Shown here piece by piece: positions 63,257 to 64,000 of a stretch of 64,000 nt of DNA (position 1 is the stretch's first letter; each line of letters begins with the position of its first letter). Made by a program: the position numbers and the translations under genes. Under the pieces are notes generated by a model. That model had not been told where the DNA came from. It saw nothing but the letters and a program-made list of their open reading frames with translations, and searched no databases. The stretch is from Lichenostomus cassidix (Eukaryota > Chordata > Aves > Passeriformes > Meliphagidae), in NCBI GenBank assembly GCA_008360975.2, contig CM039183.1, forward strand, positions 12,489,762 to 12,553,761, written 5' to 3'.

Positions 63257-63360
63257 ACTCTTCTTCTTCTTGTTTTTCTTGTTCTTCTTCTTGTTCTTCT
63301 TCTTATTGTTCTTCTTATTGTTCTTCTTATTGTTCTTCTTCTTCTTCTTCTTCTTCTTCC
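63257..63360. repeat. TTC-rich trinucleotide repeat with nested 12-bp unit
   Basis: A ~104-bp tract of TTC units with interruptions (TTG, TTA). Near 63297-63334 the interruptions themselves repeat with a 12-base period ('ttcttcttattg', three copies), followed by eight or nine uninterrupted TTC units up to 63360. It is nearly pure pyrimidine on this strand. Reading frames through it give poly-Leu on the plus strand and poly-Arg on the minus strand, which are artefacts. Confidence 0.95.
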
Positions 63361-64000
63361 TGTTTTGGGGCTACAACCTGTTAGGCAGTGATCAAAGTGA
63401 ATGTCTGAATGCAGCACAGGTATTGTGAGACTGAAGGAGGTGAAGGTAATGGAGTTGTGTGTCCCATATTCAGTGGAGTTTTGGTGACAGAGGAAATGTT
63501 TTTCTCACTCTATTTTCAGGAAAGGCGAGGCTGGTAAGTCATGGATTGTGTCTGTCTTCTTTCTCACAAATGACTGTGCTCAAAACCTCAAAAATTTTAA
63601 GCACAGCTTTTGGAAGAGGGTCAAAACTCAATCCTCACAGCCAAAACCTCTTTCAGGACTGGAGGAGATGCAGTCTCTGATGATCAGGTTCATCATATCT
63701 GGTCAGTGTGGAAGGCTAGTTGAGGGCAGATTAGGAATGATGGTGAAACATGAACATCCTCTCGATGTCCATGGCACCTCTGGAAGTTCCCTGCAATTCA
63801 GTCTGCTCTACAAATCTGACCTGTGGTTTCACCAACTGTGGAAATGCTAGGTGAGGACAATGAAACACAATTTGTTAGCAAAAATCCACTACAGGGACCC
63901 TCTCAACCCCATCCTTCTGCTGGGTTTGGAATGAATGCAATTGCAACAAAAAATTCAAGGATTCAACTTAAGTAGGGATCTGTGCACCAAACACCTACTT
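63361..64000. other. Non-coding, no recognisable feature
   Basis: The end of the window. No gene or dispersed repeat was recognised. Two overlapping plus-strand frames have no domain. Confidence 0.55.

Noticed and set aside
63119..63417. Frames with poly-Leu (plus) and poly-Arg (minus) that look like a membrane or RNA-binding peptide
   Set aside because: Direct product of the TTC repeat. No independent evidence of coding.

Overview
This window looks like vertebrate nuclear DNA from a bird, most likely a neoavian and possibly a songbird. At least ten of the recognisable repeats are 5'-truncated CR1 LINEs with the avian 3' end (variants of 'tccaactcagcttattctgtgatt'-like tails, read on either strand). 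There are also faint traces of older amniote repeats (a MIR core, an L2/MIR-like 3' end, one archaic CR1), and no Alu, B1 or L1. Base composition is AT-rich (GC roughly 40 % by impression) and CpG is scarce except in two short clusters. No prokaryotic features (operons, ribosome binding sites, CRISPR, insertion sequences) are present.

No intact protein-coding gene, exon set, tRNA, rRNA or recognisable miRNA could be supported. All open frames over 100 codons either lie inside CR1 sequence, come from low-complexity tracts, or show no recognisable protein. The window is best read as intergenic DNA or the inside of a very large intron. The one candidate for decayed coding sequence is a minus-strand frame at 23977-24930 with only five stops in 318 codons. 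Its origin could not be identified.

Layout. 0-7 kb: scattered CR1 fragments (1.1, 2.3 and 2.7 kb), an archaic CR1 at 4.3 kb, a 35-bp tandem duplication, and a MIR core at 6.4 kb. 9.8-11.7 kb: a cluster of four CR1 fragments in both orientations, one with an internal deletion that joins the 3' end to reverse-transcriptase sequence. 13.4 kb: a compound tetranucleotide microsatellite. 18.3 kb: a CR1 of another subfamily. 19.3-20.5 kb: the best candidate for conserved regulatory DNA (CRE-like, TALE/E-box and POU octamer motifs). 24-25 kb: the possible pseudogene. 32.6-33.9 kb: a second regulatory candidate, followed by a tight CpG cluster. 34-46 kb: plain AT-rich DNA with short simple repeats. 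46.7 kb: a third regulatory candidate. 48.9-49.8 kb: the longest CR1 (about 830 bp), which includes the C-terminal end of ORF2. 51.3 kb: an L2/MIR-like relic. 59.9 kb: a small CR1 tail. 60.6-61.0 kb: a CpG-bearing regulatory candidate. 63.3 kb: a TTC-rich repeat with a nested 12-bp unit.

I found no undescribed gene system. The points most worth checking are the possible pseudogene, the regulatory candidates, and the structure of the CR1 cluster. Coordinates of decayed repeats are approximate to about 10-30 bp, and all repeat calls are from memory of the family consensus, not from a database search.
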